A stretch of DNA of 64,000 nucleotides from contig NZ_BAABRP010000004.1 of NCBI RefSeq assembly GCF_039545055.1, forward strand, positions 157,588-221,587, given 5' to 3'. Shown one piece after another: positions 29,547 through 41,398 of the stretch. Position numbers and translations under genes: made by a program. Source of the DNA: Deinococcus carri. GTDB lineage: Bacteria; Deinococcota; Deinococci; Deinococcales; Deinococcaceae. How positions within the stretch are numbered: the first letter of the stretch is position 1; every line of letters begins with the position of its first letter. The notes below the pieces were generated by a model. The model was not told where the DNA came from. It did not search any database and saw only the letters and a list, made by a program, of their open reading frames with translations.

Positions 29547-31580
29547 TCAATCCGCGCCCGCGGCCTGCCCGGTTCCTGCCCCGGCCCGCGCCGCCTCCGC
29601 GATGAAGCGGGCGGTGCGGCGGGCCAGGGCCATGCAGGTGATCATCGGATTGGCCCCCGAGGAGGTCGGAAAGGCACTGGTGTCCCCGATCCAGACGCCG
29701 GGGGTGTCGTGCAGCTCGCCGCGGGTGTCGGCGGCGCTGGTCCGCGGGTCCTGGCCCATCCGGGCCGTGCCCATCTGGTGCGCACTGAACACCGTGTGCC
29801 CGCCGCGCCCGATAGGCTGGGTCCGCCACTCCGCAAGCGCGGCTTCCAGATCCTCGCCGCGCTTCCAGGGCTGGGCCGTCTCGGACAGCGGCAGGATGGT
29901 CTGCGCGCCCGCCGCCTCCAGCAGCCGCGCCACCGTGGCCTGGCCGTGCCAGTAGTTCTCCACGTCCACCGGGTCGGTGACGGCGTAGGTCACGCGGGCC
30001 TGGCCCTGGTCGTCCAGCGCGACCTGCCCGTGTCCGTGGTCGCGGGTGAGGTGAATCAGCGTGGCGCTGCGGCTGTGCTGCGCCATCAGGTCCTTGTGCG
30101 CCTCGGGACCCTGCCACACCGCCGCCGACGCGAACAGGCCGGTGGTGTACTGGGTCGTCTCGATCAGGTAGCCGTAGCCCCCGGTGCGCCCCGCGAACTC
30201 GTCCACGATGGCCGCCTGGGCCGGTCCCCACCAGTTGCGCTGGTCTTCCGCGAAGACGCCCGTCAGCGCCCCGCAGGGATGCAGTCGCAGAAAATCGCCC
30301 GCCGCCGGGCCGCCCAGCCCCGAACGCAGCAGCAGCGCGGGCGTTTCCAGCGCCCCGCACGCGACCACGACCTGCGGTGCCCGCACCGTGACCTGCCGGA
30401 CGCTGCCGCCTTCCCCCCGCACCGTCGCGGCCACCCCCACCGCCCGGCCGCCCTCGGTCAGCACGCGCTCGGCGGTGGCCCGCTCGACGATCCGCGCGCC
30501 GTGCGCCACGGCGTCCTTGAGGTAGGTCTTGAGGGTGCTCTGCTTGCTGCCCGTCGCGTCCCCGAAGCCGATGTGCCCCGCGTGCTGGGGGTCGTGCTTC
30601 TGCGGGTCGGCGTTGCGGTAGGCCCGCCGGGCGCGGTAGCCCAGCCGCTCGGCCCCTTCCAGCATGCGCTGGTGGGTGCCGTTGTACTCGCTGCACGTGT
30701 CGTTCGCGCTGATGCGGGTCATGACGGCCGCGACGTCGGCGTCGAACCCGGGGCCGTCCACCCCCGCGAGGCCCAGCCCGGCCCACTCGCGGCGCACCTC
30801 CGGGGGGGTGGGCACGCAGTTCATCCAGTTCACGGTGGTGCCGCCGCCCAGGGTCTGCCCCGCGATCAGCGACACGTTGCCGTCGGCGGTGGGCGTGAAG
30901 CCGCCGCGCCAGTAGAGGTTCTGGTAGGCCCACAGCTCGGAGTGCCCCAGTTCCGCGTCCGCGAACTGCCCGCCCGCCTCCAGCACGACCACCCGCAGGC
31001 CCGCGTCCGCCAGCTCGCCCGCGATGACGCCGCCTCCGGCCCCGGAGCCGACGACCACCACGTCCGCCGTCAGGGTCTCGCCGTCACCTGGGACCAGGGT
31101 GGGCAGCTCGCGCTCCGCGGCCGCGCCGCTGAAGCCGGGGCCGCCGTAGCCGAACTGCTTCCAGAAGGGATTGGGGGTCTCGGGGCTGACCAGCGTGTAG
31201 TTCAGCATCAGGCACAGCCGCCGCAGCGCCGCGATGCCCGCCGCCGCCTCGGGGCTGCTGCCCGCCACCGCCAGCAACACGGCCTCGCGCCGCGCCTGGG
31301 GGGCGTCCGGCGTCAGGCCGAACAGCGCCAGGCCGCCCAGCAGTTGCTGCACACCCGCCCGCTCCGGCGGTGGCAGGCTGGCGAGGTACGCCTCCGCGGC
31401 CAGGTGCGTGCCCACGGCGCTGCCGGGCGTGGCATAGAAGCCGTGTGGGTCGTCCTCGCGCTCCAGGGCAGGGACCAGGGTATCCACCAGGGCGAGCAGG
31501 GCCTGCCGCTGGGCCTCGTCCAGCAGAGGCGGGGGGGGCAGGGTGCCGGGCTGGGGCTGGCTCTCGTGCGGCTGACTCAT
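29547..31580 (-). CDS. GMC family oxidoreductase with N-terminal extension
   Basis: FAD-dependent glucose-methanol-choline oxidoreductase, 677 residues, resembling long-chain alcohol oxidases. About 150 N-terminal residues form a helical region (ALLALVDTLVPALEREDDPHGFY) like gluconate-2-dehydrogenase subunit 3. The ADP-binding motif VVVVGSGAGGGVIAGELADA follows at about residue 175. The C-terminal FAD part shows GTARMGQDP then DTSAFPTSSGANPM, with the catalytic His nearby in FSAHQMG. GGAGG precedes the ATG. Context with P450 and patatin points to fatty alcohols. Confidence 0.88.
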   Translation of the reverse strand: MSQPHESQPQPGTLPPPPLLDEAQRQALLALVDTLVPALEREDDPHGFYATPGSAVGTHLAAEAYLASLPPPERAGVQQLLGGLALFGLTPDAPQARREAVLLAVAGSSPEAAAGIAALRRLCLMLNYTLVSPETPNPFWKQFGYGGPGFSGAAAERELPTLVPGDGETLTADVVVVGSGAGGGVIAGELADAGLRVVVLEAGGQFADAELGHSELWAYQNLYWRGGFTPTADGNVSLIAGQTLGGGTTVNWMNCVPTPPEVRREWAGLGLAGVDGPGFDADVAAVMTRISANDTCSEYNGTHQRMLEGAERLGYRARRAYRNADPQKHDPQHAGHIGFGDATGSKQSTLKTYLKDAVAHGARIVERATAERVLTEGGRAVGVAATVRGEGGSVRQVTVRAPQVVVACGALETPALLLRSGLGGPAAGDFLRLHPCGALTGVFAEDQRNWWGPAQAAIVDEFAGRTGGYGYLIETTQYTTGLFASAAVWQGPEAHKDLMAQHSRSATLIHLTRDHGHGQVALDDQGQARVTYAVTDPVDVENYWHGQATVARLLEAAGAQTILPLSETAQPWKRGEDLEAALAEWRTQPIGRGGHTVFSAHQMGTARMGQDPRTSAADTRGELHDTPGVWIGDTSAFPTSSGANPMITCMALARRTARFIAEAARAGAGTGQAAGAD

Positions 31581-32093
31581 GGTCTTCCTCCTGGCCGGGT
31601 GGGACCGGGACTGCGGCTGCCCCCACCCGCGGTGGCGGGAAGGGGAGAGGAACGTGGGCCTGTCTGTTCTGTGGTCTCACCTTAGCAAAAGCCCGGCGGC
31701 GCGAGAAGGCGTGGTGAGACGAATTCCGGTTGAACAGTGAGGCAATCACTGCGAAACCCGACTGGAAGGAGAAGGAAAGGGGACGGATTCCAGAATGGAG
31801 TGAGCCTTCGGCGCTTCCCCGAAGGAGAACGGAATGGCCGGAATCCGTATGAGACGACCTCCGCCGGCAGGCCCCGGCCTGGGCGGGCGGGAGAGCCGTG
31901 ACGGCCGGCGGGATGGGGAGGCCCGCCTTGCCGGGCAGAGGCCAGATGAACGTCAGGTCATTGGCAGCCTGGTGGGGCAGCCCACACAATGGCCCGAGTC
32001 CGCTTCTGCCGCCCCCCGGTCCGGCCCTGGTCCCACCCGGACCGCTGCGGCCCACCGGCTTTCCAGCCTTCCCCCAGCACCCCAGGAGTCACC
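31581..32093. repeat. Repeat-bearing spacer between GMC and GH2 genes
   Basis: About 510 bp with no convincing gene. It holds an inverted repeat GTCTCACC (31674-31681) / GGTGAGAC (31713-31720), the 15-mer TTCCGGTTGAACAGT (31724-31738) that recurs inverted at 48662-48676, and related words GGACGGATTCCAGAATGG and GGAATCCGTATGAGACG. These look like fragments of dispersed small repeats. The promoter of the GH2 gene must lie in the right half, but no clear -10/-35 pair was seen. Confidence 0.5.
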
Positions 32094-33952
<1,859 letters not shown>

Positions 33953-33956
<4 letters not shown>

Positions 33957-34079
33957 GGCGGCGCTCCGTTCCGTTGCCGCGTGTTCTGGGCAGCAACTCC
34001 ACTTCACGCCGCCCTTATCACGGTTTCTCACTTCGTTCGGCCCAGAAAGGTTCGGCAACCTTTCTGGGCACCGCCCTAG
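33953..34079. mobile_element. 127-bp MITE-like element with terminal inverted repeats
   Basis: The interval begins CTAGGGCGGCGC and ends with the complement of CTAGGGCGGTGC (12-bp ends, one mismatch). Inside is a 12-bp perfect stem CCCAGAAAGGTT (34041-34052) / AACCTTTCTGGG (34057-34068). It has no coding capacity. The size, ends and location at the 3' edge of the GH2 gene fit a miniature inverted-repeat element that now also provides a bidirectional terminator between convergent genes. Confidence 0.6.
34041..34068. terminator. Bidirectional hairpin between convergent genes
   Basis: A 12-bp perfect stem with a 4-nt loop, lying between the convergent GH2 and recombinase-like genes and inside the MITE-like element. 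No T run, but stem strength and position favour a termination role. Confidence 0.5.
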
Positions 34080-34088
34080 GCGGGTCTC

Positions 34089-34970
34089 TCAGTCCGGCTT
34101 CGCCCCTCCCAGGCGCTCCAGCTTCTGCCACACCTCCACGGCCTTGAGGGTGGTCAGCCCCAGCCGGGCCGCGACAAGCTGCGGGTCCCCCGACTGCTGG
34201 AGCAGACGCAGCCCGGCCGCGTTCCGTAGCGCCCGCCAGGCCCGGTAGGGCACGTTGGCGTCCCGGCAAAGCTGGTAGACGGCGGCCCGCACCTGATGGT
34301 CGGTCTGGAAACTGAACACCGGGCCGGGAGCCGGGAACAGCTCCGTCTGCCCCTGTTCCCACCCGTGGCTCTGGAGGGCCGCGCGCAGTTCCTCGCTGAC
34401 CTCCACCTCCCGGCCCTTCACCCGGAGCTGCCCGCGTGAGGCGTTCACGTCTTCCCAGCGCAGTCGCACCGTCTCGGGGCCGGTCAGCCCCGCATGTGCC
34501 CCCAGCAGCACCAGCGCCCGCCCCGCCGGGTCGGCGTGCGCCAGCAGACGCTGAATTTCCGCCTCCGAGTAGAGGTCGCGGTGTTCTTCCGGCCGGTTGC
34601 TGGGCAGCTTCAGCCCCAGGAAAGGGTTTGGCCCGGCGTGCAGCCCATGCTGTTCCAACAGGTCATAGAACGTCCGCACCCGTGTGAGGTGGTTGTGGAT
34701 GGTGGCGGGCGTGTCCGGATGCTTTTGCAGCAGCGTCCCCAGGTACGCCCGCGCGTCCCCCTCCGCGGCGTGCAGCACGCTTCGCCGCTCCTCCTGCACC
34801 CAGCGCAGGTAGGCCCGCAGGCTGGAAAGGTAGTTCTTGCGCGTCGCGTTGCCCGGCGCGCCCGGCAAGAACTCCGCCATCAGGTCCAGCCCCGCTTCCA
34901 GGTCCCCCCGTGTCAGCGCCCGCCGGAACGCCTCGGCCAGCGGCCGCCCAAAGCCTGCCTCATCGCTCAT
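34089..34970 (-). CDS. Tyrosine-recombinase-like protein lacking catalytic residues
   Basis: 293-residue protein with the two-domain layout of tyrosine recombinases: an N-terminal core-binding domain (ATRKNYLSSLRAYLRWVQEE, about 42-61) and a C-terminal catalytic-fold domain. The active-site positions are replaced. The first Arg (GLRxxE) is Thr163 in GLTGPE, HxLRH reads RALRN (246-250), the LGH His is Leu272, and the nucleophile Tyr is Trp281 in VEVWQKL. Only Arg249 remains. It therefore probably binds DNA without recombining it, or needs a partner. TATATT 6 nt before the ATG is a leaderless -10 box. Confidence 0.8.
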   Translation of the reverse strand: MSDEAGFGRPLAEAFRRALTRGDLEAGLDLMAEFLPGAPGNATRKNYLSSLRAYLRWVQEERRSVLHAAEGDARAYLGTLLQKHPDTPATIHNHLTRVRTFYDLLEQHGLHAGPNPFLGLKLPSNRPEEHRDLYSEAEIQRLLAHADPAGRALVLLGAHAGLTGPETVRLRWEDVNASRGQLRVKGREVEVSEELRAALQSHGWEQGQTELFPAPGPVFSFQTDHQVRAAVYQLCRDANVPYRAWRALRNAAGLRLLQQSGDPQLVAARLGLTTLKAVEVWQKLERLGGAKPD

Positions 34971-34975
34971 GCCTC

Positions 34976-34988
34976 GAATATATACAAA
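34976..34988. repeat. Left copy of a 13-bp inverted repeat
   Basis: GAATATATACAAA, the exact reverse complement of the 13-mer at 36236-36248. Here it overlaps the -10 region of the recombinase-like gene. The AT-only character stands out in this high-GC DNA. Confidence 0.6.
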
Positions 34989-35243
34989 ATCGGGTACCTA
35001 ATACCACACCCAAGCCCATCTCATCAGGCATAGGCCAATGCCAAAGCTCCCAGAAACGGCGATTACGTTGCCCACCCGAAAACGCAAGCTCAGCCCCGGT
35101 ACAGGCCACCTTCCAACTCTCGCCACTCATTAGCCGTCAGCTTGAAATAGACGCCTCATGACTGTCAGGAGGCGTAGCCACCGTAGGGTCAAGGCCCTAC
35201 TTCTTCAGGCCAAACGGCTCTGGCTGTAGTGTAGAGATACCAA

Positions 35244-36164
35244 ATGACTCTCCCTCCTCCCTCTCAAGCGCAGCGAGAGCAGCAGCTCCTCCGGCTCTCC
35301 ATCTGGTTGACGGTTGGGCTGGCTGTGCTGAGCCTGGTCGTAGGCGTCTGGGTCGGCTCCGAGTCCATCATCTTCGACGGCTTCTTCTCGGGCGTGAACG
35401 TGCTGATGACCTCCGCGGCGCTGCTGGTCGCCAGGCTGGTGGCCCGTGAGGGCAGCCGCCGCTTCCAGTACGGCTACTGGCACCTGGAACCCCTGGTCAG
35501 CGCCTTCAACGGCGCGATCATGACGCTGATCTGCCTCGTGGCCTTTGTCAACGGCGTCAATGGGCTGCGCGACGGGGGACAGACCGTCGAGGTAGGACCG
35601 GCGAGCATCTACACCATCCTCGCCTGTATCGCCAGCTTCGTCATGTATCTGTATGTCCTCCGGGCCAGCCAGGGCTTGAACTCGGAACTGCTGAGAATCG
35701 ACGCGCGGGAGTGGCTGGTCGAGGGCGTCCTGTCCGCCGGAATCTTCGTGGGCTTTGTCCTCGCTGCGCTTCTTGGAAACACGCGCGGCGCGTCTCTGGC
35801 CCCTTACGTGGACCCCCTGATTGTCATGGTCCTGGCCCTGCTGCTGCTTCCGCTCCCGCTGGGGATCGTGCGGCGTGCGCTGCGGGAAGTCTTCCTGATC
35901 GCCCCCGCCGAGCTTGACGCCCAGGTCCGCGAGGTCCTGACCAGGCTCGGGCAGCGTCACGGCTTTCAGGACTACCGCAGTTACGTCGCCAAATCGGGCC
36001 GGGTGCGCTACATCGACATCAATATCATCACCCCCCCTGACTTCGGGAGGCAGGGCGTCGCAGGTCTCGATCAGATCCGGGAGGAGATCAGGCATGACCT
36101 GGAGGAGGCCGACACGCAACTCTGGCTGACAGTGTCATTCACCGCCGACCCCAAGTGGGCCTGA
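35244..36164 (+). CDS. Cation diffusion facilitator family transporter
   Basis: CDF-type metal/H+ antiporter of 306 residues. About six hydrophobic segments lie in residues 15-210, and a cytosolic C-terminal domain includes VREVLTRLG then VRYIDINII. The metal-site region of TM2 reads IIFDGFFSGVN and that of TM5 RIDAREWLVEG, with Asp at the first position of each but not the full DxxxD/HxxxD pattern of zinc transporters. Metal choice, or even metal transport, is therefore uncertain. TAGAGAT just before the ATG suggests a leaderless message. It is flanked by the 13-bp inverted repeats. Confidence 0.85.
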   Translation: MTLPPPSQAQREQQLLRLSIWLTVGLAVLSLVVGVWVGSESIIFDGFFSGVNVLMTSAALLVARLVAREGSRRFQYGYWHLEPLVSAFNGAIMTLICLVAFVNGVNGLRDGGQTVEVGPASIYTILACIASFVMYLYVLRASQGLNSELLRIDAREWLVEGVLSAGIFVGFVLAALLGNTRGASLAPYVDPLIVMVLALLLLPLPLGIVRRALREVFLIAPAELDAQVREVLTRLGQRHGFQDYRSYVAKSGRVRYIDINIITPPDFGRQGVAGLDQIREEIRHDLEEADTQLWLTVSFTADPKWA

Positions 36165-36235
36165 GGTCCGGAGTGTCATACCCCTCTGTCAGGGCTGGAG
36201 GAGCGTGGAGATTCAGGACAGGGGAGCAATAGCCC

Positions 36236-36248
36236 TTTGTATATATTC
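36236..36248. repeat. Right copy of the 13-bp inverted repeat
   Basis: TTTGTATATATTC, complementary to 34976-34988. It sits just past the stop of the PucR-type gene and cannot be that gene's promoter, so a boundary or protein-binding role is more likely than promoter use at this copy. Confidence 0.6.
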
Positions 36249-36253
36249 AGGGT

Positions 36254-37453
36254 CTAGCGCTCCCCCTGTCCAGCCTGGAAGGCCAGGTACAGGCGGGCCA
36301 CGAAGGCGGGTTCGGAAAGCTGACCGCCCAGCACGTCCTCCACCCGGCGCAGGCGGTAGCGCAGGGTATTGACATGCAGGTTGAGCTGCTCGGCCAGTTC
36401 CAGCAGAGAGCCGCCGTGCAGGAGATAGCGCTCCAGGGTGTCTTCCAGCCGGCCGTCGGGGTCGGCCAACCGGAGCTGGCCGCGCACCTGTTCGGCCAGG
36501 GCGGTGAGGGGGGCGCTGCCCAGCAGGGCGTGCAGGGGGTCAAGGCGCTGGAAGGTGACCAGGGAGCGGGGGGAGGCCGCCTCGTCGAGGGCCTGGAGGG
36601 CCTGGCGGTAGGCGGCGGCGGCCCGGCCGTAGCCGTCCTGGCGGCCGCTGACGCCCAGGCGCACATCGAGGTCGGTGGCGGCGAGGAGGGCCGCGTGCAG
36701 GCCCGCCGCCTCGCGCTCGGGGTCCTGGGTCTGCCACAGCCACAGGGCCTTGTCGCCGCGCACGGTAGTCAAGCAGGCCAGCCGCCGCCCGTACAGGTAG
36801 CCCTCGCCCACGGCGCAGAGGGTGTCGAGCTGATGCACGTAGGCGTCGCGGGCGCGCCCCGCGCGCGGCACCGGCTTGCCCAGGCGCAGGGCGGCCAGGA
36901 CGCAGGGGCCACCTTCCGGGGTGCCGGCCGTTTCCCCCACCAGCAGGGCCTCGAACTGACGCTCGCCCACCCGGCGGCGGGCGGCCCCGGCGGCGGCGGC
37001 CTGGAGGCGGGCCAGGCGGGCCACCTCCGCGACCAGCAGCAGCAGCGGGGACCAGCCCGCGTCGGCCTGAAGCTGGAGGCGTCCCACCGGGCGGCCGTCC
37101 TGCACCAGGCGCTGCTCCATCAGGGAGCCGCCGGGCGTGCCGTGCTGCGCCACCACGTCGTTCCAGCTGGAGGACAGGGTGGCCTGCCCCCCGGTCATGT
37201 CCGCCAGCCACACCACGATGTCGCGCTCGGGCTGGGGCCGCGCCAGGGTGCGCTGGAGGTCGGTCAGGAGGGTCAGGACGGCCGGCAGGGCAGGGCGCAC
37301 CTCCTGCGCCAGCAATCGCAGAAAGGCCGGACGCCACTGCTGAACCGGCACCCCCGGCAGGGCCGCCGCGGCCGCCTCGGGGGAGGGCAGAGGCACGTCC
37401 GGCTGCACGGGGGGCAGGGCCAGGGCCGCCCGCAGGGCATTGAGCATTACCAT
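36254..37453 (-). CDS. PucR/CdaR-type helix-turn-helix regulator
   Basis: Transcriptional regulator of 399 residues. A middle GAF-like/GGDEF-like sensory part leads to the C-terminal PucR helix-turn-helix: LEDTLERYLLHGGSLLELAE then QLNLHVNTLRYRLRRVEDVLG. The ATG at 37453 was chosen because TACGAT lies 7 nt upstream as a leaderless -10 box; ATG 37474 would overlap that box. It is divergent from the liv transporter genes across 334 bp and is the obvious candidate to control them. The ligand is unknown; relatives respond to purine or sugar-acid metabolites. Confidence 0.84.
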   Translation of the reverse strand: MVMLNALRAALALPPVQPDVPLPSPEAAAAALPGVPVQQWRPAFLRLLAQEVRPALPAVLTLLTDLQRTLARPQPERDIVVWLADMTGGQATLSSSWNDVVAQHGTPGGSLMEQRLVQDGRPVGRLQLQADAGWSPLLLLVAEVARLARLQAAAAGAARRRVGERQFEALLVGETAGTPEGGPCVLAALRLGKPVPRAGRARDAYVHQLDTLCAVGEGYLYGRRLACLTTVRGDKALWLWQTQDPEREAAGLHAALLAATDLDVRLGVSGRQDGYGRAAAAYRQALQALDEAASPRSLVTFQRLDPLHALLGSAPLTALAEQVRGQLRLADPDGRLEDTLERYLLHGGSLLELAEQLNLHVNTLRYRLRRVEDVLGGQLSEPAFVARLYLAFQAGQGER

Positions 37454-37787
37454 TTGTCCAATCGTACGAAACATCGGGGGAGAGGAGGCGGGCAGCCAGA
37501 GCCGGAGAGGCCCCTTGCCGGAACGTCCGGAGCCGGGGGGCACGCCGGTCCTCCTTGTCCTTTCACACAACGCCACTGCCCGGCTTTGTCCCCCCACGTG
37601 TTGCGCGGCGAGGGTGGGCTTGGCACAATCAGCAGCATCAAAAAATCGCCCCGGCCCGCTTCCGTCCGGAACCTGGCCGCGACCTGGCCCACTCTTCCCG
37701 GCCCCCGGCCCGACCCTGGAGAACGATGACCCCATTTCCTGCTGATTTCCGGCCCACCGCTCCTGCCCTGACGGAAAGGCGCTGACG
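37454..37787. promoter_or_regulatory. Divergent regulatory region of pucR-type and liv genes
   Basis: A 334-bp gene-free interval between divergent genes. On the minus strand TACGAT near 37460 is the -10 box for the regulator. On the plus side no canonical -35/-10 pair is evident. A GGAAAGG ribosome site lies 12 nt before the GTG of the first liv gene. No palindrome long enough to call an operator was found. Confidence 0.4.
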
Positions 37788-38824
37788 GTGGACTTTCAGA
37801 TTGCTTCCATCCTGGCGGCGGACGGGCTGACCAACGGCGCGGTGTATGCGCTGCTGGCGCTGGCGACCGTGCTGGTCTTTGCCGTGACGCGGGTGATTTT
37901 CATTCCGCTGGGTGAGTTCGTGGTGTTCGGCACGCTGACGCTGGCGTCCTTTCAACTGGGCAAGGTGCCGGGGACGCTGGCGCTGCTGCTGGTGCTGCTG
38001 GGTGTGGCCGCGCTGATGGAGGCCGTGACGTGGCTGCGGCGCGGGCAGGCGGGGCGCGGGCTGCTGACGCTGGCGGGGGCGGCGGTGCTGGGAGCAGCAC
38101 TCTGGGCGCTGGCGGGCTGGCTGGTGCCGCTCAAGCCCCCACTGTGGGCGCAGGTGCTGCTGACGCTGGCGCTGGTAGCCCCGCTGGGACCGCTGATCTA
38201 CCGCACGGTGTACCAGCCGCTCCAGAACGCCACGGTGCTGGTGCTGCTGATCGCGTCGGTGGCGCTGCACCTGGTCCTGACCGGGCTGGCGCTGGTGTTC
38301 TTCGGGCCGGAGGGGTCGCGCACGCCGGCCTTCGCGCCGGGGAATGTCACGCTGGGGCAGGTCACGCTGAGCAACCAGAGCCTATTGGTGATCCTGGTGT
38401 CGGCGCTGCTGATGCTGGGGCTGTACTTCTTCTTCGAGCGCACCATGCCGGGCAAGGCCCTGCGCGCCACCGCCGTCAACCGCCTGGGGGCGCGGCTGGT
38501 GGGCATCAGCCCCTCCTCGGCGGGCACGCTGACCTTCGGGCTGGCGGCGCTGATCGGCGGCCTGGGCGGGATGCTGATCGGCCCCAGCGTGGCGATGACC
38601 TACGACTCGGGCTTCCTGATCGGCCTCAAGGGCTTTATCGGGGCCATCATCGGCGGGCTGGTGAGCTATCCGCTGGCCGCCGCCGGGGCGGTGCTGGTGG
38701 GCCTGATCGAGAGCTTCGCCTCCTTCAGCCTGTCGGCCTGGAAGGAAGTGATCGTGTTCACGCTGATTCTGCCCGTGCTGCTGTGGCGCAGCCTGACCAC
38801 CCGCCATATCCCCGAGGAGGAGGA

Positions 38825-38828
<4 letters not shown>
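37788..38828 (+). CDS. livH: Branched-chain amino-acid ABC transporter permease, LivH type
   Basis: Integral membrane permease of the hydrophobic amino-acid uptake ABC family, 346 residues. It shows [23 protein letters not shown] (about residues 13-35), a long run of membrane helices, and the conserved cytoplasmic loop [21 protein letters not shown] (about 220) that touches the ATPase. It starts with GTG and its stop overlaps the next gene. No substrate-binding protein gene is adjacent, so that component must be encoded elsewhere. Confidence 0.9.
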
Positions 38829-41367
<2,539 letters not shown>

Positions 41368-41398
41368 GCAGGGGGCTGAGGCTCCGGGGGCCAGCCCG

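Noticed and set aside
34041..34068. CRISPR-like or attachment-site repeat near the recombinase-like gene
   Set aside because: There is a single stem-loop within a MITE-like element, with no spaced repeats and no second att-like copy at the other side of the gene.
37620..37640. Sigma-54-like box TGGCAC-N5-GCAGC upstream of the liv genes
   Set aside because: Only the -24 half fits well, the -12 element lacks the TTGC core, and the inferred lineage is not known for sigma-54 promoters. It is likely a coincidence.
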